Notes: a model not told the origin generated them from the sequence alone. 5,297 bases of DNA from Oligoflexales bacterium (GCA_028282865.1 JANQHA010000488.1:1-5297); one strand, 5' to 3'; numbered from the stretch's first letter, positions 1 through 5,170 are shown. Numbers and translations: made by a program.

Positions 1-284
1 GAGTAATGCATCTTTATAGTTTGTCTCATCGCTGCTAAATCTGGACTACAAGAAATGTCAATAATGGAAACTGAATGTAACCCAAAGATACGCTGCAACA
101 CGGGAAGACAAGCAATATCATCGGTCTCAATACGAAGCCTGCCGCCATCTGGACGGATCACAACTTCAAAACCATGACTAACGCAAGCATCTTTGATATT
201 TTTTACCAGCTTTCTAACAAAAGCCCTGCAAACCTTGGAGGATTTTAAGCTCACCTCTGGAGCGATTCTGGCTACTAATTCCAT
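1..284 (-). CDS. thiI: ThiI-like tRNA 4-thiouridine synthase, N-terminal part (runs off left edge)
   Basis: Reading the minus strand from the ATG at 284 gives 94 open codons continuing past the window edge. The peptide starts MELVARIAPEVSLKSSKVCR and contains a stretch resembling the start of ThiI proteins: in E. coli ThiI the corresponding region reads roughly PEITIKS...RFIKILTGNI, here PEVSLKS...AFVRKLVKNI (residues 9-30). Later the GRLRIET (48-54) and IFGLHSV (66-72) segments match the ferredoxin-like strand pattern and the 'PGIHH' turn that precede the THUMP domain. ThiI adenylates tRNA U8 and transfers sulphur from a cysteine desulphurase persulphide to make s4U; in many bacteria it also feeds thiamine thiazole synthesis. 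The THUMP, PP-loop and any rhodanese domain lie outside the window, so which functions it keeps cannot be told. A weak AAGG (294-297 region) lies about 10 nt upstream of the ATG. The gene is divergent from the cNMP-binding gene at 421. Recognition is from remembered family sequence, not a search. Confidence 0.75.
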   Translation of the reverse strand, partial: MELVARIAPEVSLKSSKVCRAFVRKLVKNIKDACVSHGFEVVIRPDGGRLRIETDDIACLPVLQRIFGLHSVSIIDISCSPDLAAMRQTIKMHY

Positions 285-339
285 TTGTTAAGGGCCTTAA
301 ATCTCTCAAAACACTGGTAACTCTAGCTTAGGAGGCGGC

Positions 340-368
340 ATCCTAGCTCATGAGATCTAAATTTGCAA
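340..368 (-). promoter_or_regulatory. Candidate promoter for the thiI-like gene
   Basis: On the minus strand TTGCAA (368-363) is followed after exactly 17 nt by TAGGAT (345-340). Each hexamer matches 4 of 6 sigma-70 consensus positions. Transcription would start near 333 and leave a leader of about 50 nt before the ATG at 284. This is a consensus match only, with no experimental support. Confidence 0.35.
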
Positions 369-390
369 TCGAACCTATATAGTATAAGAT
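363..390 (+). promoter_or_regulatory. Candidate promoter for the cNMP-binding gene
   Basis: On the plus strand the same palindromic TTGCAA (363-368) is followed after 16 nt by TAAGAT (385-390), each 4 of 6 matches to sigma-70 consensus. The expected start near 397 would leave a short leader of about 24 nt including the strong Shine-Dalgarno. A better -10 hexamer, TATACT (390-395), exists but has no -35 at a suitable distance. The exact promoter is uncertain. Confidence 0.35.
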
Positions 391-396
391 ATACTA
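380..396. repeat. Perfect 7-3-7 inverted repeat upstream of the cNMP-binding gene
   Basis: TAGTATA (380-386), spacer AGA, TATACTA (390-396): two perfect 7-bp arms around a 3-bp spacer. It overlaps the candidate -10 region and ends 8 nt before the AGGAGG Shine-Dalgarno at 405-410. It could be an operator for a dimeric regulator or, if transcribed, a weak AU-rich hairpin near the ribosome binding site. AT-rich DNA makes short dyads common, so function is inferred only. Confidence 0.4.
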
Positions 397-404
397 GTGT
401 TCTT

Positions 405-410
405 AGGAGG
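405..410 (+). promoter_or_regulatory. Strong Shine-Dalgarno that fixes the cNMP gene start
   Basis: AGGAGG lies 10 nt before the ATG at 421. The frame is also open to a GTG at 397, but that start would place the Shine-Dalgarno inside the coding sequence and has no ribosome binding site of its own, so 421 is preferred. Confidence 0.8.
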
Positions 411-420
411 TTTAGACACT

Positions 421-894
421 ATGAGTGACTTAGATATATTGAAATCGAGCGTCTATTTAGCTGGACTGACCGCGGATCAAGTAAAAAGCATCGGTGATTT
501 AGCCCAAAAAAGAACTTACCAAAACGGCGACCTTCTTATCAAAGAGTCCGACGTCGGTGACAACCTTTTCTTCATCATCAGCGGTAGGGTCGATATCAGC
601 GACTCCCTAGTAGGAGTCGACAAAACCGAGTCCATCGCAACCCTTGGTGCTGCAGAAATGGTAGGTGAGATGGTATTACTTGGAAAGAAGCGGCGATCTG
701 CAAACGTCGTTGCTAAAGGAGAGGTCGTTGCTCTCGAGTGGACTATTAAGCAAATTGAGGACTTCTTTTCGACCGACTTAAAGGCCGGCTACACCGTGAT
801 GAGAAATACCGCCTCACAACTCGCGGAACGACTCAGTAATACTAACCAGGTGCTCCGAAATGCCCTGACTCTACCAACCTCTTCTTTCTTTTAA
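421..894 (+). CDS. Single-domain cyclic-nucleotide-binding protein (Crp/Fnr effector-domain fold)
   Basis: 157-aa soluble protein that is almost entirely one cyclic-nucleotide-binding (cNMP) domain. The beta-roll begins around residue 14 (LAGLTADQ) and includes the typical YQNGDLLIKESDVGDNLFFI region (33-52) and the SGRVDIS turn (54-60). The phosphate-binding cassette is at 82-94: G82-E83 for the ribose and R92-S93-A94 for the phosphate, the same GE...RSA pattern as in E. coli CRP. Ligand binding (cAMP, cGMP or other) therefore looks intact by motif. After the beta-roll there is a helical C-terminal part (about 107-150) but no helix-turn-helix, kinase, channel or other output domain is visible, so it is not a CRP-type transcription factor. 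It probably acts by protein-protein contact in the cytoplasm; the partner is unknown. It is the first gene of a likely operon: the next gene, a lipoprotein, starts 28 nt downstream with no terminator between. Confidence 0.88.
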   Translation: MSDLDILKSSVYLAGLTADQVKSIGDLAQKRTYQNGDLLIKESDVGDNLFFIISGRVDISDSLVGVDKTESIATLGAAEMVGEMVLLGKKRRSANVVAKGEVVALEWTIKQIEDFFSTDLKAGYTVMRNTASQLAERLSNTNQVLRNALTLPTSSFF

Positions 895-922
895 AAAGGT
901 AACATAGGAGTTACTCGTAACA

Positions 923-1870
923 ATGGTCAGGACGACAACACTTGCAATCACTGGAATAGTTCTTATTCTTATCTACTTGACTTCTTGTAAAACCCGAAGC
1001 AGTAGCTCACTCAAAGAAGATCTAGAACTTATAAGCAAAGCGGATAACCAGGATGTGGTCGATGCCATTAAAGTTGGCATTGAAGCGTTGCTGCGAATAA
1101 ATAAAAAAAACGGTTCTCAAGCAACCGAGTTTATGAAAAGTATTGGAGCAGACCCTGGAAATCTCACGATACTCAAAGTGAGTGAGAACGTGTCGTCTAG
1201 AGATCGAGAAATTTATGGCTTGGAGAAGCTCCGGCAACATAAGGGCACTAAAGATTACTCTTTTGCTTGGAGAGACTCGATGCAGCGTAGCCACGAATTA
1301 GTATTCGAGGTCACCAGAGTGAAAAACACTGAGCTCACTATAAAGATGAAGAGTCTAGGCATTAGATTAAGACAAGAGACTAGGGCATTTTTAAAGCCAC
1401 CGGAAGCTTTGCAAGTGCTAACAGAAGATCCCGATGAGCTTATTATTCACATAGATACAACCGAAGAAAAAAGACTTATTTCTGCCTACTTTCAAAACGC
1501 AAAGATCTTTGCTTCTGGAAAGTGGAATAAGATCATCCCAAAATTCGATCAAAATGTTCGTAAGTTCAACATTAAATGTCCTATGATCGGAGGCGACGAG
1601 CATTACATAAACCAGCTTTGGTTAGAAAAAGATGGCAGCGCGCGAAAAATTGGATTTGAAACCGACACATTTGGGCTCAATAACTTCGAGGTGAACTACA
1701 AAGATGAAGATCTCAAAGATGACTCCGTAAAAGTCGATATTAGTAAATGGGAGTCATACGAGTTAAAATCAGCAACCGCTCTTACAATTATGAATACCTA
1801 TTTTCTTAAAAAAACCGAGAAATCGAAATCATTTAAAATCATTAAGAAATGTGCGATTGCCATTGACTAA
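923..1870 (+). CDS. Predicted lipoprotein of unknown function (315 aa)
   Basis: The N-terminus is a typical lipoprotein signal: basic start (R3), hydrophobic core about residues 7-19, and lipobox L19-T20-S21-C22, giving a mature protein lipidated at Cys22 with Lys at +2 and a Ser-rich linker (S26-S29). Without Asp at +2 a Lol-type default would place it in the outer membrane, if this is a Gram-negative. The mature part is charged, mixed alpha/beta in character, with no motif I recognise. Two cysteines (C219, C310) could form a disulphide. AGGAG at 906-910 lies 12 nt before the ATG, somewhat long but the only credible site. It follows the cNMP-binding gene by 28 nt and precedes another exported protein by 51 nt, suggesting one transcript. 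An A8 run lies at 1103-1110. Function unknown. Confidence 0.85.
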   Translation: MVRTTTLAITGIVLILIYLTSCKTRSSSSLKEDLELISKADNQDVVDAIKVGIEALLRINKKNGSQATEFMKSIGADPGNLTILKVSENVSSRDREIYGLEKLRQHKGTKDYSFAWRDSMQRSHELVFEVTRVKNTELTIKMKSLGIRLRQETRAFLKPPEALQVLTEDPDELIIHIDTTEEKRLISAYFQNAKIFASGKWNKIIPKFDQNVRKFNIKCPMIGGDEHYINQLWLEKDGSARKIGFETDTFGLNNFEVNYKDEDLKDDSVKVDISKWESYELKSATALTIMNTYFLKKTEKSKSFKIIKKCAIAID

Positions 1871-1880
1871 CCCGGAAGTA

Positions 1881-1922
1881 ATGACTAGTAAAGGGCAAGC
1901 TTATTTCCGCGAGATTTACTGA
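1881..1922 (+). other. 13-codon mini-ORF whose TGA overlaps the next start (TGATG)
   Basis: ATG at 1881 opens a 13-residue reading frame (MTSKGQAYFREIY) whose stop TGA (1920-1922) shares its last base with the ATG at 1922. The downstream gene has only a weak ribosome binding site (GAG at 1911-1913), so reinitiation from this mini-ORF could help its translation. However the mini-ORF has itself only a GGAAG very close to its start. It could equally be chance; shown as an observation, not as a confirmed gene. Confidence 0.25.
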
Positions 1923-2983
1923 TGAAGTGGCAAGATATAGTACTGTTGCTAGGGGTCAGCCTAACCGGTCAGTCGGTGTGGGGCCACTGCGAATACCCAT
2001 TTAGCCAAGCCACTCGTCCCGATCAGACAGAGGAAATCGACACTGTAGAAATCATCCGAGAATCCCTTGATCTGGCACAACGCGGTAGCAACTCTAAGCA
2101 CGACCATCACCTTTACCAAAACCTACTGCAGCTAGAGTACTCATCCAAGTCTAAGACCCTTAGGTCAAATCAATGGAAGAAACTCCGCGGTCTACGTGGC
2201 AGCCGAGATCTAAATGAGGCTGGGATCGCTAGTCTAATGCTTTTGGAGCATAAAGAATTTACCCCTTATACCTTCGAAGCGCTGATAAGTTGGGTGGAAA
2301 AACTGAATGATCATAAGGACCATAATCTATCTCAAATTTTTTTAATAAACTCGAAGACAAGAATAACCCGTGCATTGCTTACCGGGTCTATCCCTGAAGC
2401 TCATCAAAAAGATGCTGCCACATTATGGCTTAAAAACATGACTACCGGAACCGACCAACCTACCGTATCTCATGCATTTCAAAGCCACCTTGTGATGCTA
2501 GCTGCTTCGGGCATAAAGGTTCCCAAATGGCTTCAGAAACTTTCTGTCTTAGGAAAGAAAAAGAAGAAGCGGATCAAAGGTCCGACGCTTTTGAGGATCT
2601 CGTCAACCCTACCAGAACATGATCAACTTCTACTCGAATCTTGGTTCAAGGGATCTAAAGGCATGAAAAAAATTATTAAGAGCCAAAGACCTCGAGTAAA
2701 AAAATATAAAAAATCGGCAAAAACACTCATTAGTAAAAGTTTAGAGCAAATAGAAGGCTACGTGGGATATAAATTCATAAAGAAAGGCGACGGTAAAATC
2801 ATTATCTATTGGAGCCGAAGCCAGCAGTCTGTTAAATGGCGCAAACTATATAGTAAATTAGGCTCACACAAGGTAGAGCACAAGATTATACCTGCCTCTC
2901 TCTCCCATATCATTAGCCAGGATCAAACAAACATTCAAAATTATGTCGACCGGTATCAGGTTCTTTTGAAACCGATTTTTTAA
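1922..2983 (+). CDS. Predicted exported, strongly basic protein of unknown function (353 aa)
   Basis: The first 21 residues form a short Sec-type signal (hydrophobic core IVLLLGVSLTG, residues 6-16) with a plausible signal peptidase I site after V19-W20-G21. Cys23 is not preceded by a lipobox, so it is not called a lipoprotein. The mature protein is largely helical in character over about 36-210. It then has a lysine cluster K212-K216 followed by R217, and a second basic stretch at 243-273, rich in Lys and Arg. The last 80 residues (about 276-353) look like a small mixed alpha/beta domain (EGYVGYKFIKKGDGKIIIYW). The basic patches suggest binding to an anionic partner such as LPS, peptidoglycan-associated polymers or nucleic acid, which is inference only. 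I recognise no family. The start is supported by the signal peptide rather than by its Shine-Dalgarno, which is weak. It is the third gene of the likely cNMP-domain/lipoprotein unit, with no promoter seen in the 51-nt gap before it. A T7 run lies at 2337-2343. Confidence 0.82.
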   Translation: MKWQDIVLLLGVSLTGQSVWGHCEYPFSQATRPDQTEEIDTVEIIRESLDLAQRGSNSKHDHHLYQNLLQLEYSSKSKTLRSNQWKKLRGLRGSRDLNEAGIASLMLLEHKEFTPYTFEALISWVEKLNDHKDHNLSQIFLINSKTRITRALLTGSIPEAHQKDAATLWLKNMTTGTDQPTVSHAFQSHLVMLAASGIKVPKWLQKLSVLGKKKKKRIKGPTLLRISSTLPEHDQLLLESWFKGSKGMKKIIKSQRPRVKKYKKSAKTLISKSLEQIEGYVGYKFIKKGDGKIIIYWSRSQQSVKWRKLYSKLGSHKVEHKIIPASLSHIISQDQTNIQNYVDRYQVLLKPIF

Positions 2984-2995
2984 CACCTTCTAGAC

Positions 2996-3013
2996 TGTTG
3001 CGAGAGCGCAGCA
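2996..3013. terminator. Small hairpin between convergent genes, possible terminator
   Basis: TGTTGCG (2996-3002), loop AGAG, CGCAGCA (3007-3013) forms a 7-bp stem with one G-U pair. It sits 12 nt after the stop of the plus-strand basic protein gene and 7 nt beyond the stop of the minus-strand aminopeptidase gene. No clean T-run follows on either strand (AAATTT on plus), so it may be a weak bidirectional terminator or an mRNA 3' stabiliser. Confidence 0.35.
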
Positions 3014-3020
3014 TGAAATT

Positions 3021-3779
3021 TCAAGCGCTGATAGTAGGCTCAGTAAAAACATAAGGTAATCTACCATCTCTGATCATGACCGTATGCTCTTTCTGTACGG
3101 TATAATAGCGTTCGTGAAAAAGTGTCCAGCCATCTGTCGACTCCTGGACAAGCTCCGCGCCATTAGAAATAAATGGTTCAATAGCAACAACCATATTATT
3201 GCCAAAAACTCGCTTATCATCCCGGTTATAATAGCTTCCGATAAACTCAGGGTTTTCGTGAAGAGAGTTTCCGACTCCATGACCTCCGAGGTTTTTAATC
3301 ACAGAAAACCGATTAGATTTGGCTATCCTTTCTACCTCACGGCCCACCGAAGATATTAAGCCCCCTGCCTTTGCCTTCGATATCCCGGAGTACAAGGCTT
3401 TGCTTACCACCTTGCAGAGGTGAGTTTTTGTTTGATCTGCGTTACCAAGCACGAAAGACTCACCGTTGTCAGCATAATATCCATCAAGGTGTGCCGATAC
3501 ATCAACATTCATCAGATCACCATCTTCTAGCACTCGATCACCAGGAATTCCATGTGCCGCCTCTTTCTCCACACTGATACATATAGATCCCGGGAAGTTA
3601 TAAGTTGACTTAGGTGCTGATATCGCCCCCTGATCTAACAAGAATTCTGCTGCAATATCATCGAGCTCTTTAGTCGTCATACCTGGTCGAGCGCGTGCCT
3701 TTACAAACTCTAAACAGTTTGCAACGATAGCACCAATCTTTTTCATGCCATCAAATTGTTTTCTTGTAGTTATAGTCAA
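3021..3779 (-). CDS. map: Type I methionine aminopeptidase, MapB/YflG-like, TTG start
   Basis: 252-aa metalloprotease (M24A family) that removes the initiator methionine from nascent proteins in the cytoplasm. All active-site residues are visible: H76 in AHGIPGD, metal ligands D93 (NVDV) and D104 (YYADNGESF), H167 (GGHGVG), E201 (AIEPF) and E231 (QKEHTV), plus substrate-site H174 (SLHENP). The length is normal for the catalytic domain, with no N-terminal zinc or SH3-binding extension. The TYNFPGSICISV segment, the DNGESFVLG style and the end of the domain resemble B. subtilis YflG/MapB more than E. coli Map, suggesting it may be a second aminopeptidase in its genome. The start is TTG at 3779: it has a GGAG (3790-3787) exactly 7 nt upstream, and the N-terminus then matches the family length; the next ATG (codon 12) would cut into the first helix. 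It is 111 nt from the upstream lipoprotein gene and probably separately transcribed. Confidence 0.95.
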   Translation of the reverse strand: MTITTRKQFDGMKKIGAIVANCLEFVKARARPGMTTKELDDIAAEFLLDQGAISAPKSTYNFPGSICISVEKEAAHGIPGDRVLEDGDLMNVDVSAHLDGYYADNGESFVLGNADQTKTHLCKVVSKALYSGISKAKAGGLISSVGREVERIAKSNRFSVIKNLGGHGVGNSLHENPEFIGSYYNRDDKRVFGNNMVVAIEPFISNGAELVQESTDGWTLFHERYYTVQKEHTVMIRDGRLPYVFTEPTISA

Positions 3780-3786
3780 GGTGCCA

Positions 3787-3790
3787 CTCC
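3787..3790 (-). promoter_or_regulatory. Shine-Dalgarno supporting the TTG start of map
   Basis: On the minus strand GGAG is followed by 7 nt (TGGCACC) and then TTG at 3779. This spacing decides for the TTG start over the internal ATG at codon 12, which has no comparable site. Confidence 0.65.
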
Positions 3791-3822
3791 AAGCTGAGAA
3801 TCATTCCATTTACTCTGTAGTA

Positions 3823-3839
3823 TTATTTTAACAAAATAA
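3823..3839. repeat. AT-rich 7-3-7 inverted repeat upstream of map
   Basis: TTATTTT (3823-3829), spacer AAC, AAAATAA (3833-3839): perfect 7-bp arms. On the minus strand it contains TAAAAT, a 5-of-6 match to a -10 hexamer, about 45 nt before the TTG start, but no convincing -35 lies 16-18 nt upstream. It may mark the map promoter or an operator over it; in AT-rich intergenic DNA it may also be chance. Confidence 0.3.
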
Positions 3840-3890
3840 ACCTGACTTTTTTACCACCAATTGATTTAATAGACCTTCCACTCCAACGAT

Positions 3891-4346
3891 TTAGGGAATC
3901 CACTTAACCCGTCTGAGCTTTAATACTTCTCCTTTAATTCGAACCTTCTCAATATCGAGCCTGTAAGAATAAGTCTTCTTGCACTGATCATCAGGAACAT
4001 CTGCATACCTCGGAAGATCACCAGACTCAGGGGGATAGATAGACTTCGTAATGGTTTTTACTCCTCCATACGTCAATCGAACCACTATGGGATAAGAGCT
4101 CGCCCAGATAACTTTTCCTTTGTTCGGATTGACAGAATATGTCTTTCCAAAAGTCGCATCATCTTCAGAGTCGCCAGCGATATAACCTCCAAATTCAAGC
4201 AACATAAATTTATCGGTCTTGTTAAAGATACATGCCGTTGTTTTTTTTCCATCGTTACGTTCATCGGATAATCTTGACGAGCTATCACTTCTAGAACTAC
4301 CGCAGGCGGTAAGCGCCATGAATGCTATACAAATAATTAGTTTCAT
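3891..4346 (-). CDS. Small predicted lipoprotein of unknown function (151 aa)
   Basis: Short lipoprotein signal peptide (K2, hydrophobic core 3-12) with lipobox L12-T13-A14-C15 and Gly at +2, so a lipidated envelope protein. A low-complexity Ser/Asp/Arg linker follows (17-36), then a compact, probably beta-rich domain: IFNKTDKFMLLEFGGYIAG (40-58), KVIWASSYPIVVRLTYGG (78-95). C39 and C122 could form a disulphide. I recognise no family. The start is firm: GAGGTG (4359-4354) sits 7 nt before the ATG. An A8 run in the coding strand (complement of 4241-4248, codons 33-36) lies in the linker, where frameshifts by slippage would remove the whole domain. It lies 125 nt downstream of the TrpF-like gene with a terminator-like hairpin and a candidate promoter between, so it is probably monocistronic; no terminator was seen after its stop. 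Confidence 0.83.
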   Translation of the reverse strand: MKLIICIAFMALTACGSSRSDSSSRLSDERNDGKKTTACIFNKTDKFMLLEFGGYIAGDSEDDATFGKTYSVNPNKGKVIWASSYPIVVRLTYGGVKTITKSIYPPESGDLPRYADVPDDQCKKTYSYRLDIEKVRIKGEVLKLRRVKWIP

Positions 4347-4401
4347 AATTTGTCACCTCTTTAAAACCAAAAATCGATTAACGCCTTAAATACCACCGAA
4401 A

Positions 4402-4433
4402 ATTTGCAAATAGTAGTTATTTTATTAATTAAT
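4402..4433. repeat. Two 10-bp perfect palindromes spaced about two helical turns
   Basis: ATTTGCAAAT (4402-4411) and ATTAATTAAT (4424-4433) are each perfect 10-bp palindromes with centres 22 bp apart, upstream of the small lipoprotein gene. The first overlaps the candidate -10 and the second the spacer and edge of the -35. They differ in sequence, so they are not copies of one operator; possible regulator sites or chance in AT-rich DNA. Confidence 0.3.
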
Positions 4434-4438
4434 GATAA
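4410..4438 (-). promoter_or_regulatory. Candidate promoter of the small lipoprotein gene
   Basis: On the minus strand TTATCA (4438-4433) and TACTAT (4415-4410) are separated by 17 nt, each 4 of 6 matches to consensus. The start would be near 4403, giving a leader of roughly 55 nt. An alternative upstream pair, TTGAAT with TATGGT at 16 nt spacing, is about as good, so the exact site is uncertain. Confidence 0.35.
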
Positions 4439-4471
4439 CCATAGTTTATCGCGGAATTTATTCAATAGGCA

Positions 4472-5134
4472 CTAAAATGCCGCTTTAGCGGCAGTGACAA
4501 ATCTTTCTACTAGCTTTGGGTCTTTAGAGCCATCGTCTGCTTCGACTCCTGTATGGACATCGACTCCAGCTGGCCGAACCTGCATGATAGCTTCAGAGAC
4601 GTTTTTGTCAGTAAGGCCACCAGCCGAGATCACTGGACGAGTAGCAAGCTCTACCAACTTTCTACTCACCGCCCAATCGTGAGTTTTACCGGTCGCACCT
4701 TTAGCTCCCGTTTCGGGATCGAAGGTATCGGTGATAAACGCATCTACATAAGGCGAGTACCGCTCTAAGTCTACAACTAACTGCGCATCTTCCGTTTCTC
4801 CCACAACCAGACTTTTTATAATAAACAGCTGTTTTTTGCTCTCCCGGAGCTTCCTAAGCGGGTGCAAATCAATCGGACCATGAAGCTGAATACAGCTCAC
4901 TCCTAAGAAATCAATAAAATCTATAATTTCATTGACATTGTCTTGGTAGGTAATCAAAACAGTTTTACATGATTGGCCTATGTCAGCAATCACTTCCTTA
5001 GCCATCTGCTCTGATAAATCTGGCTGGTTGACATCTAGCCTAAGTGGAAAACCTAAATACTCGACTCCATGCTTTATAAGCATGTTAGCCTCCTCGAGGC
5101 TTCTTATACCGGCTACCTGTATTATTGGGTCCAT
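4472..5134 (-). CDS. TrpF-like protein (phosphoribosylanthranilate isomerase family) with altered active site
   Basis: 220-aa single (beta/alpha)8-barrel protein of the PRAI family, normal length. TrpF isomerises N-(5'-phosphoribosyl)anthranilate to CdRP in tryptophan synthesis. Family landmarks: GVEYLGF (23-29), IQLHG (82-86), the loop-6 aspartate D136 in FITDT, the phosphate-binding GATGKTHDW (146-154), SAGGL (170-174) and GVDVHTGVE (190-198). But strand 1 reads IQVAGI (5-10) where canonical TrpF has KICGI: the catalytic general-base Cys is Ala8. The PKSxRYIS loop that supplies the substrate-binding Arg is replaced by a PLRLDVNQPDLS segment (30-41). Only the general-acid Asp is kept. It is either a divergent isomerase or, more likely, a paralogous subfamily with another small phosphorylated substrate; hence no symbol is given. 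ATG 5134 has AGG (5145-5143) 8 nt upstream. No other trp genes are visible; the preceding gene ends 36 nt upstream and may share its transcript. Confidence 0.85.
   Translation of the reverse strand: MDPIIQVAGIRSLEEANMLIKHGVEYLGFPLRLDVNQPDLSEQMAKEVIADIGQSCKTVLITYQDNVNEIIDFIDFLGVSCIQLHGPIDLHPLRKLRESKKQLFIIKSLVVGETEDAQLVVDLERYSPYVDAFITDTFDPETGAKGATGKTHDWAVSRKLVELATRPVISAGGLTDKNVSEAIMQVRPAGVDVHTGVEADDGSKDPKLVERFVTAAKAAF
4474..4493 (-). terminator. Terminator-like hairpin inside the 3' end of the TrpF-like gene
   Basis: Minus strand TGCCGC (4493-4488), loop TAAA, GCGGCA (4483-4478) is a perfect 6-bp GC-rich stem followed directly by TTTT (4477-4474). It looks like a short intrinsic terminator whose stem encodes the last residues (AKAAF) and whose T-run carries the stop codon. 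The U-tract is short, so termination may be partial. Confidence 0.5.
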
Positions 5135-5170
5135 CTCATGCGCCTACCTTCTAGGTCAAACTTTCCTAGG

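Noticed and set aside
325..348. Imperfect hairpin AGCTTAGGA/TCCTAGCT as a riboswitch or terminator
   Set aside because: Eight base pairs with a bulge and no T-run. If the thiI promoter is where predicted, half of it would not be transcribed. No riboswitch consensus such as a thiamine (TPP) motif is visible.
350..382. 10-codon ORF (ATG 350 to TAG 382) as a leader peptide
   Set aside because: The nearest Shine-Dalgarno-like sequence is about 14 nt away, no regulatory codon run is present, and it lies upstream of the candidate transcription start.
397..420. Extension of the cNMP-binding protein to the in-frame GTG at 397
   Set aside because: The AGGAGG at 405-410 would be inside the gene, the GTG lacks its own ribosome binding site, and it overlaps the 7-3-7 dyad and predicted transcription start.
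3084..3577. Plus-strand open frames within the aminopeptidase region
   Set aside because: They overlap a protein with every M24A active-site residue on the minus strand and show no protein-like motif of their own, so they are shadow frames.
3784..3886. Direct repeat CCACTCCAA at 3784-3792 and 3878-3886 as an attachment site or regulator repeat
   Set aside because: Only 9 bp; one copy is the Shine-Dalgarno of map and nothing mobile lies between them.
5122..5139. 5-codon ORF starting 5 nt upstream of the TrpF-like ATG (overlapping ATGAGATGG)
   Set aside because: Too short and out of frame; the AGG/ATG spacing fits the ATG at 5134 and the family length.
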